From Lentzea flava (lineage in GTDB: Bacteria; Actinomycetota; Actinomycetes; Mycobacteriales; Pseudonocardiaceae), in contig NZ_BMRE01000006.1 in assembly GCF_014648475.1 (NCBI RefSeq), positions 186,001-250,000 on the forward strand: a DNA stretch of 64,000 nucleotides. The letters are read 5' to 3'. This document shows positions 42,637-51,846 of this stretch, piece by piece (positions within the stretch are counted from its first letter, which is position 1; each line of letters opens with the position of its first letter). The notes under the pieces were generated by a model. It had not been told where the DNA came from. It saw only the letters and a program-made list of their open reading frames with translations, and did no database searches. The position numbers and the translations under genes are program-made.

Positions 42637-43347
42637 ATGAAGCGCAGCAAGGCCTACAAGGCCGCCGCCGAGCTGGTGGACCGGGAGCGGCTGTACTCGC
42701 CGCTGGAGGCCGCCAAGCTCGCCAAGGAAACGTCCAAGGTGAAGCTGGACGCCACCGTCGAGGTCGCGATTCGCCTCGGCGTCGACCCTCGCAAGGCCGA
42801 CCAGATGGTCCGCGGCACCGTGAACCTGCCGCACGGTACGGGCAAGACCGCCCGCGTGATCGTCTTCGCAACCGGTGACAAGGCCGCCGAGGCCGAGGCC
42901 GCCGGTGCGGACGCCGTTGGCTCCGAGGACCTGATCGAGCGCATCCAGGGTGGCTGGCTCGACTTCGACGCCGCGATCGCGACCCCCGACCAGATGGCGA
43001 AGGTCGGCCGCATCGCCCGCATCCTCGGCCCGCGTGGCCTGATGCCGAACCCCAAGACCGGCACCGTGACCCCCGAGGTCGCCAAGGCCGTCAACGACAT
43101 CAAGGGCGGAAAGATCAACTTCCGCGTTGACAAGCAGGCCAACCTGCACTTCGTCATCGGCAAGGTGTCGTTCGAGCCCGAGAAGCTGGTCGAGAACTAC
43201 GCGGCGGCGCTGGACGAGGTCCTTCGTGCCAAGCCGTCCGCGGCCAAGGGCCGGTACGTCAAGAAGGTCACCGTCTCCACGACGATGGGCCCCGGCATCC
43301 CGGTCGACCCGAACCGCACCCGCAACATGCTGGTGGACGAGGCCTGA
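42637..43347 (+). CDS. rplA: 50S ribosomal protein L1
   Basis: L1 of the ribosomal stalk, 236 residues, starting at ATG 42637 ([20 protein letters not shown]). Typical blocks are [36 protein letters not shown] and [17 protein letters not shown]1 commonly represses the L11-L1 message in other bacteria. It is followed by a strong TTCG-loop terminator 22 bases downstream. Confidence 0.98.
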   Translation: MKRSKAYKAAAELVDRERLYSPLEAAKLAKETSKVKLDATVEVAIRLGVDPRKADQMVRGTVNLPHGTGKTARVIVFATGDKAAEAEAAGADAVGSEDLIERIQGGWLDFDAAIATPDQMAKVGRIARILGPRGLMPNPKTGTVTPEVAKAVNDIKGGKINFRVDKQANLHFVIGKVSFEPEKLVENYAAALDEVLRAKPSAAKGRYVKKVTVSTTMGPGIPVDPNRTRNMLVDEA

Positions 43348-43358
43348 GCCTCGCGGTT

Positions 43359-44360
43359 CTACTGCTGTGAAAGGCCCCGGTGCTTCGGCACCGGGGCCTT
43401 TTGCTGTCGGTAGTCGCTGGGCGAGACCCCGACCTGCTTCAGGAAGTGGTGCCGGAGGTTGTTCGCCGTGCCGATGCCGCTCAGCCCCGCGATCTTCTCC
43501 ACCGACAGGTCCGTAGACTCCAGCAACACCTGCGCTCGCGTGATGCGTTCGCCCAGCAGCCACTGCAACGGTGTCGTGCCGGTCGTGGCCTGGAGCCGGC
43601 GGTAGAACGTCCGCGGGCTCACGGCGGCACGACGGGCCAGGTCCTCGATCGTCAGCGGTTCGTCGAGGCGCGCGCGAGCCCAGTCGAGCACCGCCGTCAG
43701 GCTCTGGTCGTCGCTCGCGGGGACCGAGAGGTCGACGACCTGGCTCCGGCCGCCGGGGCGATGTCCCGGCACGATCATGCGGCGGGCGAGCTGGTTGGCG
43801 ACGTGGGCGCCCAGGTCGCGGCGCACCAGGTGCAGGCAGAGGTCGAGTCCGGCGGTCATGCCGGCGCTGGTCAGCACGTCACCCTCGTCGACGTAGAGCA
43901 CCGAGTCGTCGACGTGGATCTTCGGGTACCGCTCGGCCAGCAGGGCCGTGTGCATCCAGTGCGCGGTCGCCCGGCGTCCGTCGAGGAGACCGGCTTCGGC
44001 CAGCGCGTACGCACCGACGCATTGCGACACGATGCGCGCGCCGTTGTCGTGGGCCTTGCGCAGGGCCGAGACCAGCTCGGGCGGAACGGGTGCGTTCTCC
44101 TCGATGACCTCCTCCGGTACCCACGACACGAAGACGGTGTCCGCGTTCACGACGTCATCGAGTCCGTGGGTCGTGTGCAGGGTGAATCCGGGCCCGGCGC
44201 CTCGCGTGTCGCTTCCTGTCCCGCACAACCACAGCTCGTACCAGGGGTCGGCGAGGTCCGGCTGCGGCGTGCCGAACACGGCCGCGGGGATGCCCAGCTC
44301 GTAGAGGTCGGCCACACCGAAGTCGCTGGGCACGATCAGGGCCACGGATCCAGCGCTCAT
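43359..44360 (-). CDS. GlxA-type AraC-family regulator with DJ-1/PfpI domain
   Basis: A 333-residue regulator: an N-terminal DJ-1/PfpI-like amidotransferase fold (about residues 5-190, with ARIVSQCVGAYALAEAGLLD carrying the elbow Cys and TAHWMHT) and a C-terminal AraC double helix-turn-helix (about 225-320, DLARRAAVSPRTFYRRLQAT and IAGLSGIGTANNLRHHFLKQ). ATG 44360 has TAGGCT seven bases upstream (44368-44373 on the minus strand) and no Shine-Dalgarno, so it is likely leaderless. It is divergent from the second imine-reductase-like gene, a plausible target. Confidence 0.92.
   Translation of the reverse strand: MSAGSVALIVPSDFGVADLYELGIPAAVFGTPQPDLADPWYELWLCGTGSDTRGAGPGFTLHTTHGLDDVVNADTVFVSWVPEEVIEENAPVPPELVSALRKAHDNGARIVSQCVGAYALAEAGLLDGRRATAHWMHTALLAERYPKIHVDDSVLYVDEGDVLTSAGMTAGLDLCLHLVRRDLGAHVANQLARRMIVPGHRPGGRSQVVDLSVPASDDQSLTAVLDWARARLDEPLTIEDLARRAAVSPRTFYRRLQATTGTTPLQWLLGERITRAQVLLESTDLSVEKIAGLSGIGTANNLRHHFLKQVGVSPSDYRQQKAPVPKHRGLSQQ
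43370..43401. terminator. 14-bp TTCG-loop terminator, inside the 3' end of the opposite gene
   Basis: Stem 43370-43383/43388-43401 with a TTCG tetraloop, followed by TTTT on the plus strand: the end of the rplKA transcript. The same bases encode the last residues of the minus-strand regulator (KAPVPKHRGLSQQ), so the hairpin doubles as coding sequence. On the minus strand it is followed by TTTCACAG, so it may act both ways. Confidence 0.93.
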
Positions 44361-44444
44361 GAGATCCAGCCTATGGCAGGAATTTGGCGAAAGGGGTCAT
44401 TCCGGTCACTGGCTGAGTTGATCGCCCGTGACGAGGCTGAACGC

Positions 44445-45317
44445 ATGACATCGGAAGCGATCACCGTTCTCGGACTCGGCAACCTCGGACGCGCGTTGGC
44501 GGAGACGTTCCTGCGCCACGGCCACCCCACCACGGTCTGGAACCGTTCTGCCGCAAAGGCTTCGGGGCTCGCGGCGACCGTGGCGACCACCGCGGCCGAG
44601 GCCGTGGCCGCCAGTGACCTCGTGGTCGTGGCCCTGCTCGACCACCAAGCGGCACAAGAGGTTCTGCGTGACGTGGACGTGCGCGGGCGGGCGCTCGTGA
44701 ACGTCACCTCCGGCACTCCCGAGGAAGCGCGGGAGATGGCCCGCTGGGCGGAGGAGAACGGCGCCGAGTACCTGCACGGCGCGGTGTACGCGGTGCCCCG
44801 GACGATCGGCACCGCCGAGTCGTCCATCAACTACAGCGGCTCGTCCGCGGTGCACGAGCGCTGGCAGAAGCAGTTGGCGCTGCTGGGAAAGGTCACGTTC
44901 CTGGGAGCCGACGCAGGCCTCGCCTCCGGGTACGACGTGGCGATCCTGTCCGGGATGTACGGCCTGATCGGAGGGTTCCTGCACGGCACGGCGGTGGCGC
45001 GCGCCGCCGGCATCAACGCCACCGAGCTCATGCCGATGATGTGGTCCTGGCTGACCGACATGCACCCGGCGCTGATCACGTTCGCGGAGGAGATCGACAG
45101 CGGGAACTACGCCGCCGGCGAGTCGAGCCTGGCCATGAACCAGACCGGCCTGGCCATGCTCATCCGTGCCACCGAAGCACAGGGCGTTCCCTTCGCCGCG
45201 CTCGGCGAGCTCAAAGCCCTGGTCGATCGCCAGGTCGCGGATGGGCACGGCGAGGAGAGCCTCGCCCGTGCCGTCGAGTCGTTCAGCGGCGTTGCGTCAC
45301 AACGGCTTGCGGGCTGA
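44445..45317 (+). CDS. Imine-reductase-like NAD(P)-dependent oxidoreductase, second copy
   Basis: A 290-residue relative of the gene at 32104. ATG 44445 (MTSEAITVLGLGNLGRALAE) follows GAGG. The Rossmann motif GLGNLGRALAETFLRHGH and NRS suggest NADPH; NVTSGTPEEAREMARWA with GAVYAVPRTIGT is the imine-reductase signature. ASGYDVAILSGMYGLIGGFL gives the helix with the active-site region. The divergent GlxA-type gene 84 bases away is the likely regulator. Confidence 0.88.
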   Translation: MTSEAITVLGLGNLGRALAETFLRHGHPTTVWNRSAAKASGLAATVATTAAEAVAASDLVVVALLDHQAAQEVLRDVDVRGRALVNVTSGTPEEAREMARWAEENGAEYLHGAVYAVPRTIGTAESSINYSGSSAVHERWQKQLALLGKVTFLGADAGLASGYDVAILSGMYGLIGGFLHGTAVARAAGINATELMPMMWSWLTDMHPALITFAEEIDSGNYAAGESSLAMNQTGLAMLIRATEAQGVPFAALGELKALVDRQVADGHGEESLARAVESFSGVASQRLAG

Positions 45318-45582
45318 AACGTGCTGCAGGGCCCGGTCCATCCGCGCCCTGTCGAGGTGGCGTCTCGAACGGCAGAGCGTGGCCGTCACCGAGACGAATC
45401 TCGACGTGCGGACGGTCGTGGAACCGGGCGTTGGCGGCCTCGACCACCTTCGGGTCGATGTCGACGCCGACGACGCGGCCGTCCGTCGTCACGGCGTCGG
45501 CCATGGCCGGGATGTCAGCGCCGGGATGGTCCAGGACGGTCAGACCGGGTTCCAGCTCCGGCAGGGTGAGCATGAAACCCAA
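45283..45582 (-). pseudogene. Methyltransferase remnant
   Basis: The minus-strand frame reads like the core of a class I methyltransferase (TVLDHPGADIPAMADAV, GRVVGVDIDPKVVEAANARF, EIRLGDGHALPFE). The SAM glycine-rich loop is lost (DHPGAD where DxGxGxG is expected), the N-terminal region is missing, and after PFE the expected continuation (RMDRALQHVSARKPL) appears in another frame. A 100-residue broken copy is the best description. It overlaps the end of the preceding gene by 35 bases. Confidence 0.62.
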
Positions 45583-46281
45583 TCAACCACAGGTGCTGGG
45601 TGACCAGTCGGTGATGACCCAGCCCGAGCCGACCTTCTCGACGACGAACGTGCCCAGGCGCGGGCCGCCCTCGACGGTCAGTGCGCACGAGTCGATGGTG
45701 ACCTTCGTGGTGGTCGGGGTCTTCAGCATCTCCGGCGGGAACATGACCTGCTGGTACCTGTCGACGCTGGTCACCTTGGTCTTGAGGTCCTTGACCGCGG
45801 CGGCGCAATCGCTTGCGCCGTGGGCGTTCGCGAACTTCTGGCGGGTGTCGTCGCGGAGGAACAGCGTGCAGGCGCGGGTCGTGTCGGCGAACGAGACGTG
45901 CTTGTAGAACATGCCCACGGTGCCCTGGAGGCCTGCCGGGGCCTGCAGGCCCTGGGCCGCGCCCGTCACGCCGCCGCTGTCCTGGGCGATGTCGCCAGGG
46001 TCGTCGGTGCCGAAGAAGTGGTTGTAGGCCCAGACGATGGAGATGACGACGACCAGCAGGAAGAGGCCGCGCCAGAAGATGCGGCTGCCGAGCACGACGA
46101 GCCACCAGCGCTTGCCCTGGGGTTTCGGCGCTTGGGGCGCCTGACCCGTGGCTTCCTGGTAGCGCTGGAACTCCTGGAAGCGCTGGAACTCCTGGAACTG
46201 CCTGAACTGCTCCGGGTCCATCTGAGGGGCAGGGGGCTGCGGCTGGCGGGGCGCGAGGTCCTTGCCGGGCTCGTCGGTCAC
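45583..46281 (-). CDS. Membrane-anchored protein with NTF2-like extracellular region
   Basis: Function unknown, 232 residues. A cytoplasmic N-terminus with the tandem [19 protein letters not shown] precedes one transmembrane helix (about residues 66-88, [17 protein letters not shown]) and an external domain with two Cys pairs (RACTLFL, ASDCAAA, DSCALTV, PSTCG) that could form disulfides. The fold resembles small NTF2-like actinobacterial lipoprotein or Mce-associated domains. GTG 46281 lacks a Shine-Dalgarno; CATGAT seven bases upstream may make it leaderless. Confidence 0.72.
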   Translation of the reverse strand: MTDEPGKDLAPRQPQPPAPQMDPEQFRQFQEFQRFQEFQRYQEATGQAPQAPKPQGKRWWLVVLGSRIFWRGLFLLVVVISIVWAYNHFFGTDDPGDIAQDSGGVTGAAQGLQAPAGLQGTVGMFYKHVSFADTTRACTLFLRDDTRQKFANAHGASDCAAAVKDLKTKVTSVDRYQQVMFPPEMLKTPTTTKVTIDSCALTVEGGPRLGTFVVEKVGSGWVITDWSPSTCG

Positions 46282-46299
46282 AGGTCACATCATGCCGAT

Positions 46300-46329
46300 T
46301 TGGTTCGGCGGACACGACTCGCGTACTCT
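46300..46329 (+). promoter_or_regulatory. Candidate promoter of rplJL
   Basis: TTGGTT (46300-46305) and TACTCT (46324-46329) spaced by 18 bases form a fair housekeeping promoter. A start near 46336 would give a leader of about 190 bases before rplJ, as expected for an L10 leader. Confidence 0.5.
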
Positions 46330-46339
46330 CATCGGTGGT

Positions 46340-46470
46340 TCTACCGAAGACCGCTGGTTTTCTCCGCGAGGAGAACGAAGGCCCCGTTGCAACACGGGCG
46401 GCCCGCGCAGGGAGGACGAGGCTGGCTTCTTGTTACGCCCCGTGCTGCGCTGCGCGTGGGCGTTTTTGTT
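46340..46470 (+). ncRNA. Ribosomal protein L10 leader with attenuator-like hairpin
   Basis: The long untranslated region before rplJ has the layout of the L10-leader autoregulatory RNA, including GGAGGACGAGGC-type purine stretches in paired segments. It ends in a hairpin, ACGCCC (46435-46440) with GGGCGT (46458-46463), followed by TTTTT. That terminator-like stem supports attenuation by the L10(L12)4 complex, known for this leader family. Boundaries are approximate; a covariance search was not possible. Confidence 0.6.
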
Positions 46471-46525
46471 GTTTCGGAGCCTTCTCACAGCTGGTGGTCT
46501 AACCCAGCCCAGAGAGGAGGCGATC

Positions 46526-47080
46526 ATGGCGAAGCCCAGCAAGGTTACGGCGGTCGCTGAGCTCGCGGACCAGTTCCGCAGCAGCTCGGCAGCGGTTGTC
46601 ACCGAGTACCGTGGCCTCTCCATGGCGCAGCTCACCACGCTGCGTCGCGCTCTCGGCGCGGGCACCAAGTACACCGTCGCGAAGAACACGCTGGTCAAGC
46701 TGGCCGCCGCGGACGCCGGCGTCGAGGGCCTCGAGGCCCTTCTGTCCGGTCCGACCGCCATCGCGTTCGTCGAGGGCGAGCCCGTCGACGCCGCCAAGGC
46801 GATCCGCGACTTCGCGAAGGACAACAAGGCCCTGGTCATCAAGGGCGGCTACATGGATGGCCGTCCGCTCTCGGTCGACGAGGTCACCGCGATTGCGGAC
46901 CTCGAGAGCCGTGAGGTGCTGCTCGCGAAGCTCGCGGGCGCGATGAAGGGCAACCTGGCCAAGGCCGCGGGTCTGTTCAACGCCCCGGCTTCCCAGGTCG
47001 CTCGCCTGGCTGCTGCCCTGCAGGAGAAGAAGGCCGCTGCGGCTCCCGCCGCCGAGGCCGACGCTCCCGCCGAAAGCTGA
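46526..47080 (+). CDS. rplJ: 50S ribosomal protein L10
   Basis: L10, base of the ribosomal stalk, 184 residues. ATG 46526 ([20 protein letters not shown]) is preceded by GAGGAGG at 46514-46520. Typical features are [36 protein letters not shown] and a C-terminal helix that binds L7/L12, followed by an Ala/Glu-rich tail. rplL follows 56 bases later. Confidence 0.98.
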   Translation: MAKPSKVTAVAELADQFRSSSAAVVTEYRGLSMAQLTTLRRALGAGTKYTVAKNTLVKLAAADAGVEGLEALLSGPTAIAFVEGEPVDAAKAIRDFAKDNKALVIKGGYMDGRPLSVDEVTAIADLESREVLLAKLAGAMKGNLAKAAGLFNAPASQVARLAAALQEKKAAAAPAAEADAPAES

Positions 47081-47136
47081 TCACCCGAAGACACACCCGA
47101 CGCTTTCGCGCGGGAGATTAGAAAGGACCGCCGATC

Positions 47137-47526
47137 ATGGCGAAGCTCAGCACCGAAGAGCTGCTCGACGCGTTCAAGGAGATGACCCTCCTCGAGCTCT
47201 CGGAGTTCGTGAAGCAGTTCGAGGAGACCTTCGAGGTCACCGCCGCGGCTCCGGTCGCCGTTGCCGCTGTTGCCGGCCCCGCCGCCGGTGGCGCCCCCGC
47301 CGAGGAGGAGAAGGACGAGTTCACCGTCGTCCTCGAGTCCGCCGGCGACAAGAAGATCCAGGTCATCAAGGTCGTCCGCGAGGTCGTCTCGGGCCTGGGC
47401 CTGAAGGAGGCCAAGGAGCTGGTCGAGTCCGCTCCGAAGCCGCTTCTCGAGAACGTGGCGAAGGACGTCGCCGACGCCGCCAAGGAGAAGCTCGAGGCTG
47501 CCGGCGCCAAGATCTCGCTCAAGTGA
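47137..47526 (+). CDS. rplL: 50S ribosomal protein L7/L12
   Basis: L7/L12, 129 residues, starting at ATG 47137 with AAAGGA upstream. The N-terminal dimerisation helices ([20 protein letters not shown]), an Ala/Pro-rich hinge and the C-terminal factor-binding domain ([36 protein letters not shown]) are complete. It is the last gene of the rplJL unit. Confidence 0.98.
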   Translation: MAKLSTEELLDAFKEMTLLELSEFVKQFEETFEVTAAAPVAVAAVAGPAAGGAPAEEEKDEFTVVLESAGDKKIQVIKVVREVVSGLGLKEAKELVESAPKPLLENVAKDVADAAKEKLEAAGAKISLK

Positions 47527-47570
47527 TCTGGGCCCCTTCGGGGGCTGGCGTTCTGCCTTGCAGTGCCTGA

Positions 47571-47609
47571 ACGGGCGTGCACCTTTCAACGGGGGTGCAC
47601 GCCCGTTTT
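47571..47609 (+). terminator. 13-bp terminator after rplL
   Basis: Stem 47571-47583/47594-47606 (acgggcgtgcacc) with a ten-base loop, then TTTT on the plus strand. A smaller GCCCC/GGGGC hairpin lies just after the stop at 47532-47545. The rest of the 47610-47883 gap shows no gene; it must hold the mce-operon promoter, but no convincing -35/-10 pair could be picked. Confidence 0.92.
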
Positions 47610-47883
47610 GCATGTCCGCGACCTTTCTGGGCGCGCTGGGTCCGCATGAGGACTGCTCGGCTTCCCGATTCTCGGGTGTGTGCGGATTCACATTGGACGC
47701 GAATTTTCCCGGTTGTCGGGTAGTGGTCCAGGCGTGTCTGACCGTTTTGCGAGGTCACCCTGTGTGGCGTTATCGAAGCGCAACCGCCATTAGGCCAACT
47801 GGTGAGTAACCTGCCGCGAACGAACTCGTTGCCCCAGTGTGACGCCGATCGCCGCGGCGTCTTGGGCGTGTGCGGAGGTGCGG

Positions 47884-48942
47884 ATGGGCGTCGAGGTGGT
47901 CGTCGAGGGTCTGACCAAGTCCTTCGGCAAGCAGACCATCTGGCAGGACGTCACGCTCACGTTGCCGCCCGGTGAGGTCAGCGTGATGCTCGGGCCATCG
48001 GGTACCGGCAAGAGCGTGTTCCTGAAGTCGCTGGTCGGTCTGCTCAAGCCGGAGCAGGGCAAGATCATCATCAACGGGACGGATCTGGTGCGGTGCTCCG
48101 AGCACCGGCTCTACGAGATCCGGAAGATGTTCGGCGTCCTGTTCCAGGACGGTGCGCTGTTCGGGTCGATGAACCTGTACGACAACATCGCGTTTCCGTT
48201 GCGGGAGCACACCCGCAAGACCGAGGCCGAGGTCAGGCGGATCGTCCTCGAGAAGATGGAGATGGTCGGTCTCGTCGGTGCGGAGAAGAAGCTCCCCGGT
48301 GAGATCTCCGGCGGTATGCGCAAGCGCGCTGGTCTGGCGCGGGCGCTGGTGCTCGACCCCGAGATCATCCTGTGCGACGAGCCGGACTCCGGGCTCGATC
48401 CGGTTCGCACGGCGTACCTGAGCCAGTTGCTGATCGACCTCAACGCGCAGATCGACGCCACGATCCTCATCGTCACGCACAACATCAACATCGCGCGGAC
48501 CGTGCCGGACAACCTCGGCATGCTGTTCCGGCGCGAGCTCGTCATGTTCGGGCCGCGCGAGGTGCTGCTGACCAGCGACGAGCCCGTGGTCGAGCAGTTC
48601 CTCAACGGGCGCAGGCTCGGGCCCATCGGCATGTCCGAGGAGAAGGACCAGGCCACGATGGCCGCCGAGCAGGCGCACGCGGACGCCGGGCACTCCGACG
48701 GGTCGCCGGAGGGTGACGTGCGGGGTGTGGTGCCGCAGCTGGAGCCGACACCGGGGCTGCCGTACCGGGACGCGGTCCGCCGCCGCAAGGACCGGGTCAT
48801 GTCGATCATCCACAAGCTGCCGTACGAGGCGCAGCAGGGGATCATCGCGAGCCTCACGCCCGAGGAGCAGGCGCGGTACAACGTCCACGCGACGATGCCG
48901 ACCACGCCCAGCCCGTGGCCGCGCCAGGGCGGTGTGCTGTGA
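47884..48942 (+). CDS. mkl: Mce-system ABC transporter ATPase (Mkl/MlaF-like)
   Basis: The ATPase that powers Mce lipid importers. ATG 47884 (MGVEVVVEGLTKSFGKQTIW) follows GGAGG at 47874-47878. Walker A is GPSGTGKS (about residue 39), the signature is EISGGMRKRAGLARALVLDP, Walker B is ILCDEPDSGLDP, and the H-loop is VTHN. The 352 residues include a C-terminal extension of about 100 residues beyond the nucleotide-binding domain, typical of Mkl. In M. tuberculosis mkl also lies between rplJL and rpoB. It is the first of eleven closely packed genes. Confidence 0.95.
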   Translation: MGVEVVVEGLTKSFGKQTIWQDVTLTLPPGEVSVMLGPSGTGKSVFLKSLVGLLKPEQGKIIINGTDLVRCSEHRLYEIRKMFGVLFQDGALFGSMNLYDNIAFPLREHTRKTEAEVRRIVLEKMEMVGLVGAEKKLPGEISGGMRKRAGLARALVLDPEIILCDEPDSGLDPVRTAYLSQLLIDLNAQIDATILIVTHNINIARTVPDNLGMLFRRELVMFGPREVLLTSDEPVVEQFLNGRRLGPIGMSEEKDQATMAAEQAHADAGHSDGSPEGDVRGVVPQLEPTPGLPYRDAVRRRKDRVMSIIHKLPYEAQQGIIASLTPEEQARYNVHATMPTTPSPWPRQGGVL

Positions 48943-49724
48943 GCGTGCAGACGACGTTCCCCGGTGCCGGTGCGCTGCGGGAGACCGGGAAGCTGTGCCA
49001 GCTCGGCATCGACGTCACCAGGGCGTCGTTCCGCAGGCCGTTCCAGCTCCGGGAGTTCATTCAGCAGGCCTGGTTCATCGTCAGCGTGACGGTGTTGCCG
49101 ACGGCGCTCGTGTCCATCCCGTTCGGTGCGGTCATCGCGCTTCAGCTCGGCAGCCTGACCCGCCAGATCGGTGCGCAGTCGTTCACCGGTGCGGCCAGCG
49201 TGCTCGCGATCATCCAGCAGGCCAGCCCGATCGTGACGGCACTGCTGATCGCCGGAGCGGGTGGCAGCGCCATCTGCGCGGACCTCGGCAGCCGCAAGAT
49301 CCGCGAAGAGATCGACGCCATGGAAGTCCTCAGCGTGAGCCCGATCCAACGTCTCGTGGTGCCGCGGGTTCTCGCCGCGATGCTGGTGTCCGTGCTGCTC
49401 AACGGCATGGTCAGCGTCGTCGGTGTGCTCGGCGGCTACTTCTTCAACGTGATCATGCAGGACGGCACGCCCGGCGCCTACCTGGCGAGCTTCTCGGCGC
49501 TGGCGCAGCTGCCCGACCTGTGGATCAGCGAGATCAAGGCGCTGATCTTCGGGTTCATCGCGGGCATCGTCGCGGCGTACCGGGGGCTCAACCCGGCGGG
49601 CGGGCCGAAGGGCGTGGGTGACGCGGTGAACCAGGCCGTGGTCATCACGTTCCTGCTGCTGTTCTTCGTCAACTTCGTCCTCACCACGATCTACCTGCAG
49701 GTCGTGCCCGCGAAGGGGAGCTGA
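48939..49724 (+). CDS. YrbE/MlaE-family permease A of the Mce system
   Basis: A 261-residue ABC permease (MlaE family) that pairs with the second YrbE to form the inner-membrane channel under the Mce hexamer. GTG 48939 overlaps mkl by four bases. It has about five transmembrane helices, and the diagnostic block GAGGSAICADLGSRKIREEI with DAMEVLSVSPI lies at about residues 108-140 (the coupling EExDA motif). VVPRVLAAMLVSVLLNGMV follows. Confidence 0.94.
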   Translation: MSVQTTFPGAGALRETGKLCQLGIDVTRASFRRPFQLREFIQQAWFIVSVTVLPTALVSIPFGAVIALQLGSLTRQIGAQSFTGAASVLAIIQQASPIVTALLIAGAGGSAICADLGSRKIREEIDAMEVLSVSPIQRLVVPRVLAAMLVSVLLNGMVSVVGVLGGYFFNVIMQDGTPGAYLASFSALAQLPDLWISEIKALIFGFIAGIVAAYRGLNPAGGPKGVGDAVNQAVVITFLLLFFVNFVLTTIYLQVVPAKGS

Positions 49725-50533
49725 TGGCGAACAAGGCACTGTCCACTCTGGACGGCTTCGGCGACCAGCTGGCGTTCTACCTCAAGGCGCTGGCGTGGAC
49801 TCCGCGTGCGATCAAGCGGTACTCGAAGGAGACCATGCGGCTGCTGGCCGAGGTCAGCTTCGGCAGCGGCGCGCTCGCGGTCATCGGCGGCACGATCGGT
49901 GTGATGGTCGGGCTGAGCGTCTTCACCGGCACCGTCGTCGGTCTGCAGGGCTTCACCGCGCTCAACCAGATCGGCACGTCGGCGTTCGCCGGCTTCGTGT
50001 CCGCCTACTTCAACACCCGTGAGATCGCGCCGCTCGTCGCCGGCCTGGCCCTGAGCGCGACCGTCGGGTCCGGCTTCACGGCGCAGCTCGGTGCCATGCG
50101 GATCTCAGAGGAGATCGACGCGCTCGAGGTCATGGGCATCCCCAGCCTGCCGTTCCTCGTCACCACGCGGATCATCGCCGGGTTCGTCGCGATCATCCCG
50201 CTGTACGTGATCGGCCTGCTCACGAGCTATCTGGCCGCGCGGACGATCACGGTGGAGTTCTACGGGCAGTCAGCGGGTACGTACGACCACTACTTCAACC
50301 TGTTCCTACCCCCGATCGACGTGCTGTGGTCGTTCGGCAAGGTGCTGGTCTTCGCTGTCGTGATCATCATGACCCACTGCTACTACGGCTACCGCGCGAG
50401 CGGCGGCCCGGCGGGCGTCGGTGTGGCCGTCGGCCGCGCGGTGCGGACGGCGATCGTCACGACGGCGCTGCTCGACTTCTTCCTGAGCCTCGCGATCTGG
50501 GGTGCCACGACGACGGTGAGGATCGCGGGATGA
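49724..50533 (+). CDS. YrbE/MlaE-family permease B of the Mce system
   Basis: The second MlaE-family permease, 269 residues, starting at ATG 49724, which shares one base with the previous stop. VGSGFTAQLGAMRISEEIDA and LEVMGIPSLPFLVTTRIIAG give the family signature; about five membrane helices are present. The first 35 residues are amphipathic. The stop overlaps the first Mce gene by four bases, so the stoichiometry of the complex is probably set by coupled translation. Confidence 0.94.
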   Translation: MANKALSTLDGFGDQLAFYLKALAWTPRAIKRYSKETMRLLAEVSFGSGALAVIGGTIGVMVGLSVFTGTVVGLQGFTALNQIGTSAFAGFVSAYFNTREIAPLVAGLALSATVGSGFTAQLGAMRISEEIDALEVMGIPSLPFLVTTRIIAGFVAIIPLYVIGLLTSYLAARTITVEFYGQSAGTYDHYFNLFLPPIDVLWSFGKVLVFAVVIIMTHCYYGYRASGGPAGVGVAVGRAVRTAIVTTALLDFFLSLAIWGATTTVRIAG

Positions 50534-51846
50534 GGAAACGCGTGCTGGGCATCGCCTTTCTTCTCGCGATCGCCATGTTCCTGTCGCTCACGGTGGCGTT
50601 GTACAAGGACGCCTTCGGCGAGTACGTGAAGGTCACGCTCAAGACCGACCACATCGGCAACCAGCTGCAGACGGCCAGCGACGTCAAGGTGCGCGGCCTG
50701 ATCGTCGGTTCGGTGAAGTCCATCCGCACCAGCGGGGACGGCGCCGAGCTGGAGCTCGCGCTGTTGCCGGACAAGGTGAACGAGATCCCGGCCAACGTCA
50801 GCGCGCGGCTGCTGCCCAAGACGCTGTTCGGTGAGCGGTACGTGAACCTCGTGCTGCCGCAGCAGAAGAGCGGGGCGATCAAAGAGGGCGCGGTCATCGA
50901 GCAGGACCGGACCAGCAGCGCGATCGAGCTGGAACGCGTGCTCGACAACCTGATGCCGGTGCTCCAGTCGATCCAGCCGGAGAAGCTCGCCACCACGCTG
51001 ACCGCGCTGTCGCAGGCGCTGGACGGCCGGGGCAAGCCGCTCGGCGAGACGCTGGTGTCGCTCGACTCCTACCTCGGTGAGCTCAACCCGCAGCTGCCCG
51101 CGCTGAAGGAGAACATCTCCAAGCTCGCGGACGTGTCGAACGTTTACGCCGACGCCGCGCCGGACCTGCTGCAGGCCCTCAACGACATGACCACGACGAC
51201 CAAGACCGTCGTGGAGCAGCGCGACAACCTCCTGGCGCTGTACGGGTCGCTGACCACCACGTCGCAGGACGTCACCAGCTTCGTGACGGTCAACAAGAAC
51301 AACATCATCGCGCTCGCCGACACCAGCCGCCCGACGCTCGAGCTGCTGGCCAAGTACGCGCCCGAGTACCCGTGCCTGCTCAAGGGGCTCGCGGAGTTCG
51401 AGCCGATCATCAGCAAGGCGTTCGGCGCGGGCACCAACGAGCCCGGTCTGCACATCACGCTGGAGATCACGCAGAACCGCGGCAAGTACAAGCCGAACCT
51501 CGACGAGCCCGAGTACAAGGACAAGCGCGGTCCCCGCTGCTACGACCTCGTGCCGCGGCCGAACCCGTTCCCGCAGTACCCGCCGGAGGGCCCGGTGCAG
51601 GACGGCTCCAGCTCGCCGCCGCCCGCCCGCGTGGCCCACGACGGCATCCTGCCGCCCGCCAACGCCGGCAACGTCTCCACGTCGTCGGCGCAGGACGTGC
51701 TCAGGCTCGCCAACTCGCCGGAGGAAGCCAGGTTGATCGCGGCGCTCTACGGGCCGCAGCTCGGCATGGACCCGCGTGACATGCCCAGCTGGTCGAGCCT
51801 GCTGCTCGGACCGCTCGTCAGGGGGACGGAGGTGACGGTCAAGTGA
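50530..51846 (+). CDS. Mce family protein A (MceA-like)
   Basis: First of six Mce subunits that build a periplasmic lipid-conducting tube. 438 residues with an N-terminal signal-anchor helix (RVLGIAFLLAIAMFLSLTVA), an MCE/MlaD domain at about 35-115 (VTLKTDHIGNQLQTASDVKV, RGLIVGSVKSI, LFGERYVNLVLP) and a long helical needle region to about 320. A Pro-rich C-terminal tail follows. ATG 50530 overlaps the permease stop. The position right after YrbE-B identifies it as the A-type. Confidence 0.93.
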   Translation: MRKRVLGIAFLLAIAMFLSLTVALYKDAFGEYVKVTLKTDHIGNQLQTASDVKVRGLIVGSVKSIRTSGDGAELELALLPDKVNEIPANVSARLLPKTLFGERYVNLVLPQQKSGAIKEGAVIEQDRTSSAIELERVLDNLMPVLQSIQPEKLATTLTALSQALDGRGKPLGETLVSLDSYLGELNPQLPALKENISKLADVSNVYADAAPDLLQALNDMTTTTKTVVEQRDNLLALYGSLTTTSQDVTSFVTVNKNNIIALADTSRPTLELLAKYAPEYPCLLKGLAEFEPIISKAFGAGTNEPGLHITLEITQNRGKYKPNLDEPEYKDKRGPRCYDLVPRPNPFPQYPPEGPVQDGSSSPPPARVAHDGILPPANAGNVSTSSAQDVLRLANSPEEARLIAALYGPQLGMDPRDMPSWSSLLLGPLVRGTEVTVK

